Shown here: piece by piece, positions 23,433 to 31,454 of the stretch | How the letters are laid out: each line of letters begins with the position of its first letter | How positions within the stretch are numbered: position 1 is the first letter of the stretch | Assembly (NCBI GenBank): GCA_004556565.1 | Contig: SFGN01000025.1 | Coordinates: forward strand, 1 to 33,666 | Direction of reading: 5' to 3' | DNA from: Lachnospiraceae bacterium | GTDB lineage: Bacteria > Bacillota_A > Clostridia > Lachnospirales > Lachnospiraceae | Length of the DNA stretch: 33,666 nucleotides | The notes under the pieces: generated by a model | Database searches by the model: none | What the model was told of the DNA's origin: nothing | The model's input: only the letters and a program-made list of their open reading frames with translations | Position numbers and translations under genes: made by a program

Positions 23433-24800
23433 TTATAAATCATGTTCCGCTTGTCGGTGTTCAGAAGTGTTCATGAAATGTGCGTCATTGGATAATAAGG
23501 TGTTGAAATTGGCAGTTATGGTATTTATCGTTGAGCGCCTTTTTTCTAAATCTTGCTTTTCCTTGACAGCAGAGGAACGTTCATTTCTTAGATTATCAAT
23601 TTTTTTCTGCAGCCTCTCTGGGGAAGGTAATTTTGTAATGCCCAGCTCCTGTAATTGCTGTTTTAAGGAATCATGCAGTTTGTATTCCGACTGGTGAGCA
23701 GCTTTATATTTCTGAGGATCCGGTGCTGTTTTTGCATCCTCTACGATTTTTCTGCAGGTACGATAGGACGAACAATGCTTCTGAATAAGTTCCTGATGGG
23801 ATATTTCAGAGCTTAATTCAGAAATTCGCTGTTCCGTAGCAATAATAGAATTATCAATATCTGCAATATGCTGCCTAAAGTCTTCGTAATTCAGCAAATT
23901 GTTTTCGGATAGATAGTTGAAGGTTCGGGCTGCTTCTTTCAGATTATTGAGTTGTGCCCACCGTTCAAATCCGGCACGATTGCCGGTACTCACGTAAGCA
24001 GAGAGATTGATAAAAAGCCGTACTTCTCTGGAGACGTTACGTGGAGATTTTGTTTTATGCCGGTTCTTCTCAAGGCGGAGTAATACATTTTCTTCCGTGT
24101 AATAGCTACCCAGGGATTTCATATTTGTAAAATTTTTTTGTTCCGGTGCCCGGAAAGCCAGGTTCTTTCCCTGGCGGATCTCATATCCAGCAAGTTTCAT
24201 TTTTTGAAGAAACTCATCATAGTTGATGGATGACCAGATCGCTTTATCTACAGCGACTTTAAGTTTTGCTTTCCAGCTGTTTCCACGATGGTATTCCATA
24301 TTTTCTTTATAAGATTTCCCTTTTTCGCCGGTTGGCATACTGGTGACAAGACCGTTTTCCTGACAAATACGGTTGCTGATCCGGCAGATTTTATGATAGC
24401 TGCGTTTGTTGGAGACATATTTATGATGGTCAACAAAGCTGGTAGCATTAAAAATGATATGGTTATGAATATGGTCCTGGTCAACGTGGGTGCTGATGAC
24501 ATATTCATATTTTCCTTTTAATACTTCGTCAGCAAATTCTTTGCCGAGCTTATGTGCGGTTTCAGCGTTAACCTCTCCAGGCTTAAAAGATTGAATTAAA
24601 TGAAATGCCAGATTGTTGCCTTTGTCCATTACGTTCTTTTTACCTTCCTCTCTGGTGAAAGCAAATTCCAGATCAGCAGATTCTGGGGAACAGGCAAAAC
24701 TGGAAATCAGTAATTTTTCTTCGGTTTTGTCCGGATTCATAATATAGTCCAGCGCTTTTTTGTCAGTCACTTTAATGGGGAAGATTTTAATATATGCCAT
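23433..24800 (-). CDS. MOBP-type relaxase (mobilization nuclease)
   Basis: The protein has 455 residues. It nicks one strand at oriT and stays bound to the 5' end during conjugative transfer. The N-terminal relaxase domain has the likely nucleophile Tyr19 (ALDYIMN) and the metal-binding motif H105-V-D-Q-D-H-I-H-N-H114. The C-terminal half (about 250-455) is mostly charged helix with coiled-coil character. It matches the relaxases of Tn1549-like elements in gut Firmicutes. The start at 24800 overlaps the upstream MobC gene by 34 bases. The whole mobilization cassette faces away from the candidate oriT at 25143. No coupling protein or secretion genes are in the window, so transfer would need a helper or genes outside. 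Confidence 0.9.
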   Translation of the reverse strand: MAYIKIFPIKVTDKKALDYIMNPDKTEEKLLISSFACSPESADLEFAFTREEGKKNVMDKGNNLAFHLIQSFKPGEVNAETAHKLGKEFADEVLKGKYEYVISTHVDQDHIHNHIIFNATSFVDHHKYVSNKRSYHKICRISNRICQENGLVTSMPTGEKGKSYKENMEYHRGNSWKAKLKVAVDKAIWSSINYDEFLQKMKLAGYEIRQGKNLAFRAPEQKNFTNMKSLGSYYTEENVLLRLEKNRHKTKSPRNVSREVRLFINLSAYVSTGNRAGFERWAQLNNLKEAARTFNYLSENNLLNYEDFRQHIADIDNSIIATEQRISELSSEISHQELIQKHCSSYRTCRKIVEDAKTAPDPQKYKAAHQSEYKLHDSLKQQLQELGITKLPSPERLQKKIDNLRNERSSAVKEKQDLEKRRSTINTITANFNTLLSNDAHFMNTSEHRQAEHDL

Positions 24801-25090
24801 ATCTCGCTTACCATCCTTTTCAATTCTTCCATTTCTTCCGGGTACAAATCACCGGTGGTATTTACCTTTTTTGCAATCTGGTTGATGTTTACACCGATTT
24901 TGTGCATCTCTTCGTACACCTGCTTGATCGGGGTTGTGTCGGTGTTGATGATATAGCCGTCGATAGCCATTTTTCTAAGATAGGCGCCCATGTTTCTGGT
25001 CTTTGACAGAATCATCTTTTGGCGGATCAGCTTCTTTTCCTCTGGAGTAACACAAAACAATATTTGGATGTTTCTTTTTCTGTTTGACAT
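24767..25090 (-). CDS. mobC: MobC-type relaxosome accessory protein
   Basis: The protein has 107 residues. The N-terminal ribbon-helix-helix-like part (NIQILFCVTPEEKKLIRQKM) and the motif MGAYLRKMAIDGYII are typical of plasmid mobilization protein MobC, which binds oriT and helps the relaxase open the DNA. The C-terminal motif NINQIAKKVNTTGDLYPEE is also typical of the family. The start at 25090 has GGAGAAAATAG about 10 bases upstream. It overlaps the relaxase gene, and the two form one operon that begins next to the candidate oriT. Confidence 0.85.
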   Translation of the reverse strand: MSNRKRNIQILFCVTPEEKKLIRQKMILSKTRNMGAYLRKMAIDGYIINTDTTPIKQVYEEMHKIGVNINQIAKKVNTTGDLYPEEMEELKRMVSEIWHILKSSPLK

Positions 25091-25142
25091 GTCTATTTTC
25101 TCCTTCTGTACGTAATTCGGTTTTGGGGTGCTTCGGGGTTTT

Positions 25143-25199
25143 CAATTTAGGGCAGGGTTCCCTAAATTGCCATTTTTGCGGAAGTGTATATACACTTCC
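25143..25199. other. Candidate origin of transfer (oriT)
   Basis: Two strong inverted repeats lie 50-110 bases upstream of mobC: CAATTTAGGG/CCCTAAATTG (25143-25152 and 25160-25169, 7-nt loop) and a perfect 20-bp palindrome GGAAGTGTATATACACTTCC (25180-25199). Inverted repeats immediately upstream of mobC and relaxase genes are the usual oriT layout. The nick site cannot be fixed from sequence alone. Confidence 0.6.
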
Positions 25200-25346
25200 T
25201 GTCCTTGCTGTTCTACCCTATAATAGATAAATTCAGGTGAAATAGAGAATTGCAAAAGAATTTGAGAAACTGAACAGGTAGTGCAGCTCATGAAAATGTG
25301 GTATGATTATTGTCAAGATACGAGAACATTCAGAGGTGAAAAAAGA

Positions 25347-25709
25347 GTGGATAGAAAAGAAATCTTTGAATATGTGAAGAAGCAGTATGGAACAATTCCA
25401 GAATACTTATGGAGCAGTTCACCGGACAGTGCGGTACTTCGCCACCAAAATGGAAAATGGTATGCGGTGATTATGAATGTTGAGAGATCCAAACTTGGAT
25501 TGGATGGAGACGGTACCGTGGAAATTATAGATGTGAAATGTGATCCGGAAATGACAGGAATGATTATCCAGACCTATGGTTTCCTGCCTGGCTATCACAT
25601 GAATAAGCAGCATTGGATTACGATTTTGCTGGATGGAACAGTAGGAGAATCTAAAATATTGGATTTTCTGGATATGAGTTATGATTTGATTGATGGATTG
25701 CGGAAATGA
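25347..25709 (+). CDS. MmcQ/YjbR-family protein
   Basis: The protein has 120 residues from a GTG start. The family is a small alpha/beta CyaY-like fold often annotated as a DNA-binding protein, with no proven biochemical role. Family signatures visible are EIFEYVKKQYG, LWSSSPDSAVLRH, KWYAVIMNV and PGYHMNKQHWITILLDG. The GTG at 25347 is preferred: AGAGGTG lies 8 bases upstream and the family normally begins M-x-R-K/E; a longer frame from 25281 overlaps an extended -10 sequence (TGGTATGAT near 25298-25306). The stop overlaps the start of the acetyltransferase gene (ATGA), so the two were a coupled pair. Confidence 0.8.
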   Translation: MDRKEIFEYVKKQYGTIPEYLWSSSPDSAVLRHQNGKWYAVIMNVERSKLGLDGDGTVEIIDVKCDPEMTGMIIQTYGFLPGYHMNKQHWITILLDGTVGESKILDFLDMSYDLIDGLRK

Positions 25710-26127
25710 TAAGAAGATTTGAAAATAAGGATTTGGATCAGGTAATGTCCATATGGCTTCAGGTCAATATGGAGTCACATTCTTTTATAGAGGCAGATTA
25801 TTGGAAAATAATTATGAAATGGTTAGAGAAATGATTCCAAAAGCTGAAGTATTGCTGTCAGAAGAAAATGGACAGATCAGAGGATTTATCGGTTTGATTG
25901 ATACCTATATTGCAGGGATTTTTGTAAGAGCAGCGGAACAATCGAAAGGTGTCGGGACGGGACTGCTTCATACCGTTATGAAGTCACGAGATAATTTGCG
26001 TTTGAATGTATATAAGAAGAATATGAGAGCAGTGTCATTTTACCAGCATTATGGATTTCAAATTAAAAATCAGGAAATAGATGAAAGTACATCAGAGGAA
26101 GAATACATGATGGAATGGTATCGTTAG
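25706..26127 (+). pseudogene. GNAT-family N-acetyltransferase broken by a one-base deletion
   Basis: From ATG 25706 the frame reads MIRRFENKDLDQVMSIWLQV, then NMESHSFIEADYWK, the normal N-terminus of a GNAT enzyme. The rest (NNYEMVREMIPKAEVLL ... GFIGLIDTYIAGIFV ... GVGTGLLHTVM ... AVSFYQHYGFQ) is in another frame. One A appears to be missing from the AAAA run at 25804-25807. The acetyl-CoA loop is in the intact downstream part. It overlaps the YjbR gene by four bases. The function would be lost unless the deletion is a sequencing error; the downstream ATG at 25753 has no ribosome site. Confidence 0.8.
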
Positions 26128-26213
26128 ATGGTATAAAAAAGTATTAGTGCAGCTGAGGTATAATTTGAAGATCGTTGAGATGAAAATGCATAAACACTTG
26201 ATTTTGCCATATG

Positions 26214-26226
26214 CACCATAATGGTG
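26214..26226. promoter_or_regulatory. Palindrome upstream of the membrane-XRE gene
   Basis: CACCAT-A-ATGGTG is a perfect 13-bp dyad about 100 bases before the XRE gene at 26324, in a stretch with promoter-like TACTAT. It could be an operator for that regulator. No other copy was noticed. Confidence 0.3.
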
Positions 26227-26323
26227 ACAAGGTATTTACAGGTGGTGCTTGATGTTGTTTCTACTATAGGTGATACTAAAATCACATCTGCAGATGAGAA
26301 AAAATGAAAGGAGCAGATTTGAT

Positions 26324-27169
26324 ATGGTCGAATTTGGCGAACAACTAAGAAAAGCAAGGGAAGCAAAAGGAATGACACAACAGTCTCTTGCAGAACAATT
26401 ATATGTAACGAGGCAGTCAGTTTCCAGATGGGAATGTGGAGACAGATATCCCGATCTGCTTACCACAAAGAAAATATCTCAGATCTTAGAAGTAAGTCTT
26501 GATGACCTTTTATCTGGAAAGGAAATGACAAAATTAGTAGAAAGAAATCCGGTTATTGAAAACAAATTGGCAAATAGTATAATGATTGCTTTATATGCAT
26601 TCATAGTATTTTCTTTTACGGTAACAGTAGTGGATATTATTATTCGATTTCCACTGCAATCAGGAGCAATTGATTATAGTGATATTCAGGTTATTGCAAT
26701 TAATGTTTTGGGACTTATTCTTCAAATAGCGTTTTTTGTTTATGGTTTAATTCATGCTATAAGAGGAACATTATCACCAAAGAGAATGGGAATTGTAATT
26801 TCAGCCTATTTTATAGCTATGTGCATAACCGGATCCGATAATATTTCAAGAGGTGCAACCTGGCAATTAATTTCACTTGCCGTGATGTTAATCATCCCGA
26901 ATATGTTAGGTGCTATAGCATCATTTTTGTATTTTGTCAGTGCGAAAAATAATAAGTCATTGCCTATATTGATTCCGATTGCATGTATATGGGGAATAGT
27001 TCGGATTATATTAGCAAATTATGAAATGATTCGTTATGCAGGTCAGTATGTGTCAATGAATACAACGCTGGGATTGTTATTAAAGATTTGTATTTACATA
27101 TTGATACTGTATCAGACTTATGTTCTTAATAAAAAGCGAAAGAATGCTATAGAAATAAGTGAGCAATAA
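26324..27169 (+). CDS. XRE-family regulator with C-terminal membrane domain
   Basis: The protein has 281 residues. The N-terminal HTH is about residues 5-60 (FGEQLRKAREAKGMTQQSLA ... LYVTRQSVSRWECGDRYPDL). At least five hydrophobic helices follow (near 83-107, 122-147, 155-170, 183-210, 220-237 and 250-268). Membrane-tethered XRE regulators of this type are common in Clostridia and may sense envelope state; no target is visible. The start at 26324 has AAAGGAG 11 bases upstream; the longer frame from 26270 runs over that site. It is a single gene followed by a hairpin. Confidence 0.82.
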   Translation: MVEFGEQLRKAREAKGMTQQSLAEQLYVTRQSVSRWECGDRYPDLLTTKKISQILEVSLDDLLSGKEMTKLVERNPVIENKLANSIMIALYAFIVFSFTVTVVDIIIRFPLQSGAIDYSDIQVIAINVLGLILQIAFFVYGLIHAIRGTLSPKRMGIVISAYFIAMCITGSDNISRGATWQLISLAVMLIIPNMLGAIASFLYFVSAKNNKSLPILIPIACIWGIVRIILANYEMIRYAGQYVSMNTTLGLLLKICIYILILYQTYVLNKKRKNAIEISEQ

Positions 27170-27200
27170 ATATGAGACTTGCAGTATAAATTCTGAAGTT

Positions 27201-27231
27201 ACCCTGCAGTATTTTTGTGATACTGCAGGGT
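27201..27231. terminator. 12-bp hairpin between convergent XRE and radical SAM genes
   Basis: ACCCTGCAGTAT (27201-27212) pairs perfectly with ATACTGCAGGGT (27220-27231). It lies between two convergent genes. Neither side has a clear T-run, so termination may rely on stem strength. Confidence 0.6.
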
Positions 27232-27260
27232 GTGTGCATATAGTCCGAAAATATGTTCTA

Positions 27261-28196
27261 TTACAAATGCGGGAGGTTTTTCCTGTAATGACGAAGATCT
27301 TCTTCCCTGACCTCATATATGATTCTGTCAAGTGTTTCCAGTAATTGTTCTTTATCCTCTGGCAAGCGTCCTCTGAGTTGAAAGGCGTTGGAGGCTCCCA
27401 TTGCGGCAAAGTATGTTGAAATATTTAAATTTTCCACAAGGGTTCGGAGTTCCCTGTATTTTTCAATCTCACTTTCTTCTTCCCAGTTTCCGTTTTGGAT
27501 TTCCTGATACAGCTTGGATTCAGGATAAATCGTCAGCATATTTGGGCCAATTAGGAACGGATGCAGCTGATTGAAGACATCTGCGGATGCTTTTGCACCT
27601 GTTTCACCTTTTCCCTTACCGGAAATACTGGTCAGATAGAAAAAGCCATACTCAATTTTTGCCTGTTCTAATCTTTTGCATTGAGTCAGGATATCCTGCG
27701 AAGTATAACCTTTCTGCATAAAAGATAATGCTGTGTCATCTCCGGTTTCAACCCCGATGGTCAACCCATCATAGCCTGCCTGTCGAAGCAAAATCAGATC
27801 TTCATCTGTCTTATTTACAGAATCTGTAATACGGGCAAAGCAGCCGATTGTTTCGACAGAAGGCAGATACTTCCGAATAAGTGCCGCAATTTCCAGTAGT
27901 TTCCCTGTTGTCAGAACAAATGGATTTGCACCGGTTAAGAAAACACGTTTGATAGGTTTTGGGCGTGGCAAGCCTTGAAGTTTTGCCGTCATCATCGAAG
28001 TGGGATTATAGCGTAAAACCTGCAACTCTAGAAGATCACTTTCGATATCTTCCATGGGCGACATTCTGAATTTGAATGGTAAATCACTGTACAGTGTGCA
28101 GAATTTACACCTGTGATGAGTACAGCCTGCAGTTACTTCTAAAAGCAGTGAGTCTGCTTCATAGGGTGGACGCCAGATTGTGCCTGTGTAATGCAT
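27261..28196 (-). CDS. Radical SAM protein
   Basis: The protein has 311 residues. The iron-sulfur motif is C25-T-H-H-R-C30-K-F-C33, a CX4CX2C spacing that is found in this group rather than the classic CX3CX2C. SAM-binding signatures include VFLTGANPF (glycine-rich motif) and GLTIGVETGDD. The C-terminal part (IGPNMLTIYPESKLYQEIQNG and on) is typical of radical SAM proteins of unknown substrate. The start at 28196 has GAGGTG 6 bases upstream; the frame from 28205 starts inside that site. It is divergent from an HxlR regulator, with a TATAAT at 28271-28276 for this gene. A redox- or stress-linked role is an inference from that pairing. Confidence 0.85.
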   Translation of the reverse strand: MHYTGTIWRPPYEADSLLLEVTAGCTHHRCKFCTLYSDLPFKFRMSPMEDIESDLLELQVLRYNPTSMMTAKLQGLPRPKPIKRVFLTGANPFVLTTGKLLEIAALIRKYLPSVETIGCFARITDSVNKTDEDLILLRQAGYDGLTIGVETGDDTALSFMQKGYTSQDILTQCKRLEQAKIEYGFFYLTSISGKGKGETGAKASADVFNQLHPFLIGPNMLTIYPESKLYQEIQNGNWEEESEIEKYRELRTLVENLNISTYFAAMGASNAFQLRGRLPEDKEQLLETLDRIIYEVREEDLRHYRKNLPHL

Positions 28197-28303
28197 GATA
28201 AACACCTCTTATTAAATGAATTATGCACAGGTAACGAGGCAAACCTGTACATGACTGTCCCGTTGGCATCATTATAGCAAAACGCTCTGAAAATAGAAGT
28301 ACT

Positions 28304-28320
28304 GTACTTTATTGAAGTAC
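28304..28320. promoter_or_regulatory. HxlR-type operator in the divergent promoter
   Basis: GTACTT (28304-28309) and AAGTAC (28315-28320) form a dyad with a 5-nt spacer, the typical form of HxlR-family sites. A further half-site GAAGTAC lies just before it. It sits between the radical SAM gene and the hxlR-like gene and could control both. Confidence 0.55.
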
Positions 28321-28374
28321 CTTTTATTTTGATGCAAAATAGAGTATGATCAAAAAGAAAAGGGGATGAGGTAA

Positions 28375-28704
28375 ATGAGAAAATCAGAATCAGCAGTTAG
28401 CCGGTGCAAAACGATTTCAACTGTGCAGAAGCTGTTGGGTGGAAAATATAAGATTGAGCTTCTCTGGTATATAGGCAAGTGTGATATCAGGCGATTCGGG
28501 CAACTTCGCCGTCAGATTGGAGAAATTACTGAAAGTTCTCTTACAAAGCAGCTCCGGGAGCTGGAAACAGATGGTTTCATTCTTCGCCATGACTTTTGTG
28601 AAGTACCTCCACGGGTGGAGTATACCTTGACGGAACTTGGAGAGAGCTTCTTATCTGTTCTTGATTGCATGAAAGCCTGGGGTGATGAGAATTTGCCTAC
28701 ATAA
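28375..28704 (+). CDS. HxlR-family transcriptional regulator
   Basis: The protein has 109 residues. The winged helix shows the family pattern: LLGGKYKIELLWYI, RRFGQLRRQIGEITESSLTK, QLRELETDGFILRHDF and VPPRVEYTLTELGESF. There are cysteines at CKT and KCDIR near the N-terminus and CEVPP in the wing; such cysteines can act as redox or electrophile sensors in this family, which is not proven here. The ATG at 28375 follows GGGGATGAGG by 4-9 bases. It is divergent from the radical SAM gene across a dyad it may bind. Confidence 0.9.
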   Translation: MRKSESAVSRCKTISTVQKLLGGKYKIELLWYIGKCDIRRFGQLRRQIGEITESSLTKQLRELETDGFILRHDFCEVPPRVEYTLTELGESFLSVLDCMKAWGDENLPT

Positions 28705-28773
28705 TCAGATGTAAATTGTAAATTCATGATTATTTGATTAGAAAGATGAGTCAAAATATGCAGGAGTAACAAC

Positions 28774-29397
28774 ATGAAACAAATATATTTACACGGGCTG
28801 GGACAGAACCCAGACAGCTGGAGTAAAGTAATAGAACAATTAGAGACTGCTGAGCATAGTGTGTGCCCTGATTTGTCAGAACTTGTTCAAGGTCAGGATA
28901 TGACGTATCAAAATCTTTATGCTGCTTTTTCGGCTATGTGCGATGAAATAGAGGAAGATCTATGCCTTTGTGGCTTATCATTGGGTGGTGTATTGGCTCT
29001 TAATTATGCTATAGAACATCCAGGAAAAATAAAGGTATTGGTCTTGATTGCAACACAATACAAAATGCCTAAGATATTATTAAAAGTCCAAAATACGATA
29101 TTTCGGTTTATGCCAAAATCTATGTTTCAACAAATGGGGTTTGGAAAATCGGATTTTCTCAAGCTATGTAATACAATGATGGAACTGGATTTTAGTGATT
29201 CGATATATAAGGTTTCATGCCCTACATTAGTAATTTACGGTGAAAAAGACCGTGCGAACAAAAATGCCTCTATAGAACTTGCAAATATGTTGATTGATGC
29301 TGAACTTCAAGTGTTTAATGGAGCAGGACATGAAATAAATATAGAAGCACCAGATAAACTTGTGGAAACTCTTCGGGTTTTCTTTGGAAGAGATTAA
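28774..29397 (+). CDS. Alpha/beta hydrolase
   Basis: The protein has 207 residues, short for the fold because the lid is small. The oxyanion motif LHGLGQNPDSW is near residues 6-16. The nucleophile elbow is G-L-S69-L-G-G, the acid is Asp159 in YGEKDRAN and the base is His186 in GAGHEIN. No signal peptide, so it acts in the cytoplasm. The start at 28774 has AGGAG 9 bases upstream. It lies 70 bases downstream of the HxlR gene on the same strand and could share its transcript. Substrate unknown. Confidence 0.88.
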   Translation: MKQIYLHGLGQNPDSWSKVIEQLETAEHSVCPDLSELVQGQDMTYQNLYAAFSAMCDEIEEDLCLCGLSLGGVLALNYAIEHPGKIKVLVLIATQYKMPKILLKVQNTIFRFMPKSMFQQMGFGKSDFLKLCNTMMELDFSDSIYKVSCPTLVIYGEKDRANKNASIELANMLIDAELQVFNGAGHEINIEAPDKLVETLRVFFGRD

Positions 29398-29501
29398 TAA
29401 ATTAACTCCCATTTAACTTAAGTGTGTCTAACGCTTGGTTAGATTTAACGAGCTAATATTTATACATCTTGACGATTTCTTGGCAATCTCAAAGCATAAA
29501 A

Positions 29502-29531
29502 ATGGCACTCCTTTTTGTCGGGGAGTGCCAT
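29502..29531 (-). terminator. Intrinsic terminator after the DUF3221-like lipoprotein gene
   Basis: ATGGCACTCC (29502-29511) pairs perfectly with GGAGTGCCAT (29522-29531). On the minus strand it is followed by TTTTTATGC. It ends the transcript of the lipoprotein and would also meet the convergent hydrolase transcript. Confidence 0.75.
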
Positions 29532-29555
29532 AATATTTTAGACGGCTATTGCATT

Positions 29556-30482
29556 TTATTCTGCTGGGACTTCTGTTGCTGTGAGAGAAACATATTTTTC
29601 TATCATTGCATTTACTTTTTCTTTGGTGGCATCATCTAATGATAAATATTGTTGTTTTACTTTATCATTGAATGTACCACAATCAGAATGATATTTGTAG
29701 GTTTCTCCGTTGATTGTGATTTCAATATTACTTAAACAATCGGTTGTACCTTCAGTATTCCATGTGTCACTCAATAATATATCAGATATAACTCGAATGT
29801 CCTCATTTACAGAAAGAGGTGCCTCTTCTCCTGTAAAAATGTTCTTTATAGTTACTGGTGCAACTGGGTCTACCATAAGCTGACTACTAGCTAAAGCTCT
29901 TTCTGTTGCAAATACCCACCATCTGTCATTCATATAAATCTCGATTAAGCCTTCTTGTGTACCATATTGGTATCCGTATCCAGTACCGAAGTTTGATTCA
30001 TTGTCTTTGGTTGGTTGCTCTGTTGCGTCTACTGTTGATGTGATTTCTCCATCCATCATACCACAACGAGCTTCTACTGTACTTTCATGGCCAGTATCCA
30101 TATATATTTCGCCATTTACCATAACCATTGGGATTAAGTCGCCACCAACCGTGACTTCTTCTACAACTTTGATACCGTAAACTTCTGTTATCTGTGCAGG
30201 ATAGCTTTCTGCTATTGAACCATCATATGTTATTTCAATAATATCTCCGACTTCCGGTTCTAAAGATGGGTCAAGGTTCTTCATTGGAACAGTGATTTGG
30301 TCGGAACTTTTTAGTTCTTGACTACCTTCTACTGGTTCTACTAAATATGTTTGGTCAATGATTTCAAGAATGGTTGCTTGGAAACTAACACTTGGTGGGT
30401 CTCCAACTGGTTCTTTTTTGCCACATCCTACAAGTGATAGAATGCACATAATTGCTAAAAAGATTGATATGTACTTTTTCAT
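29556..30482 (-). CDS. Lipoprotein with DUF3221-like N-terminal domain
   Basis: The protein has 308 residues with a lipoprotein signal (MKKYISIFLAIMCILSLVGC; lipid anchor Cys20). Residues about 30-105 form a small beta barrel of the DUF3221/YobA type (SFQATILEIIDQTYLVEPV ... VGDIIEITYDGSIAESYPAQI). The rest has beta-rich stretches with NDRWWVFATERAL, TIKNIFTGEEAPLSV and an EITINGETYKYHSDCGTF region with a late helix. The start at 30482 has GAGGAGG 9 bases upstream. It follows a small membrane-protein gene by 17 bases on the same strand and forms an operon with it. The function is unknown; an envelope role is likely from the anchor. Confidence 0.8.
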   Translation of the reverse strand: MKKYISIFLAIMCILSLVGCGKKEPVGDPPSVSFQATILEIIDQTYLVEPVEGSQELKSSDQITVPMKNLDPSLEPEVGDIIEITYDGSIAESYPAQITEVYGIKVVEEVTVGGDLIPMVMVNGEIYMDTGHESTVEARCGMMDGEITSTVDATEQPTKDNESNFGTGYGYQYGTQEGLIEIYMNDRWWVFATERALASSQLMVDPVAPVTIKNIFTGEEAPLSVNEDIRVISDILLSDTWNTEGTTDCLSNIEITINGETYKYHSDCGTFNDKVKQQYLSLDDATKEKVNAMIEKYVSLTATEVPAE

Positions 30483-30499
30483 AATAATTTACCTCCTCA

Positions 30500-30673
30500 T
30501 TATTCTTTGTTTCTTCCTATCCAAAACAATCCTGTTCCGATGACTGCCGAGAGATAAATAAATCCTGCTTCTATGGTTCCAATTGTAATTGCTTGCATCA
30601 TTACAATCCCTAATAAAATCAATCCTATAAAAAGGCATATTGCAATAATTACATTTTTGTTGTCTTTATTCAT
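30500..30673 (-). CDS. Small membrane protein in operon with the lipoprotein
   Basis: This 57-residue protein begins MNKDNKNVIIAICLF and ends FWIGRNKE. It has two hydrophobic helices (IIAICLFIGLILLGIVMMQA and EAGFIYLSAVIGTGLFWI) separated by a short polar loop. The ATG at 30673 has GAGGTG 7 bases upstream; the TAA is at 30500-30502. It is followed 17 bases later by the lipoprotein gene. A 12-bp dyad ATGCT-aa-AGCAT lies at 30732-30743 in the promoter region. No known family recognised. Confidence 0.7.
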   Translation of the reverse strand: MNKDNKNVIIAICLFIGLILLGIVMMQAITIGTIEAGFIYLSAVIGTGLFWIGRNKE

Positions 30674-30783
30674 GGTCAATCACCTCTCACAATTGTATTG
30701 TTATTCGTTTCTTTGTTACTTGTATTTTATCATGCTAAAGCATAGATGAAAATAGACATCATGAATTCTTAAGTATTTTGTTA

Positions 30784-30811
30784 TGGAGCACCCCATTTCT
30801 GAGGTGCTCCA
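30784..30811. terminator. 9-bp hairpin next to the transposase remnant
   Basis: TGGAGCACC (30784-30792) pairs with GGTGCTCCA (30803-30811). It lies 7 bases past the transposase stop on the minus strand. It may be a terminator or part of the element end. The T-run is weak. Confidence 0.5.
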
Positions 30812-30817
30812 CTGTTA

Positions 30818-31450
30818 TTAAACTGCTTTCGGAAAGCCTTTGGTATTGATATCTAATTCTTTGTTTTGAATATCATCTCGGGTAATTTGCTCCAGACCAT
30901 TGTTACCTGCAACTATATCGAAAAGTTCTTCCACTTGCTCCGCTGTAGTTAATTTGTCATTCTTTTCTAACCAATAGAATAGCATAAGACTGATTCCCAA
31001 ATATTTAGTAGCAGGAACTCTTTGACCATCTTTTGAATAATGTTTTGACATTTTGGAGTGCATACCATTGATTCTGCCTAATGTAAAAGCACCTTTGGCA
31101 TGTTTACCAGCTTCTATCTGTTCATGCTGTATTTTTTCATCTCTTGCGAAACCAGGATATGCATTGTGACTATCAGTTACCATAATAGCATCACTTGCGA
31201 ATTTTCCATGTAATACATTTTTAATATCATCAGTATCTGGGCGACCTAAACAAGATGGTTTTATCTGCATATTTCCACTTCGGTCTCTACCAGTAACAAT
31301 GCATGTCTGATCCACACTAATACCTCTGTAATAACTTTCTCCAAAAAGCAAAGCATTTATAAAATCGGGGTCATCTTGCAATTCATCCCATAAACCATAT
31401 TTCATAAGATAATCTATTTTCTCTTGTAGGCTTCTATGATGTCTTGGCAT
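30818..31450 (-). pseudogene. IS1595-family transposase, 5'-truncated
   Basis: This is the C-terminal 210 residues or so of an ISXO2/IS1595-type DDE transposase. Visible parts are SVDQTCIVTGRDRSGN, the second catalytic Asp in MVTDSHNAYPGF, the GRINGMHSKMSKH motif and ATKYLGISLMLFYWLEK. The N-terminal zinc ribbon and the first catalytic Asp are missing. The open frame continues to 31591 but that part is antisense to the XRE gene remnant and is not transposase-like. The fragment therefore ends at about 31450 and is inactive. Confidence 0.75.
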
Positions 31451-31454
31451 TCTT

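Noticed and set aside
25201..25225. Promoter TTGCTG with TATAAT before the YjbR gene
   Set aside because: The boxes are only 8 bases apart, too close for sigma-70. An extended -10 near 25298-25306 fits the GTG start better.
29428..29446. Dyad TCTAAC-gcttg-GTTAGA downstream of the hydrolase
   Set aside because: It is short and isolated, with no gene start nearby, so I cannot support a regulatory role.
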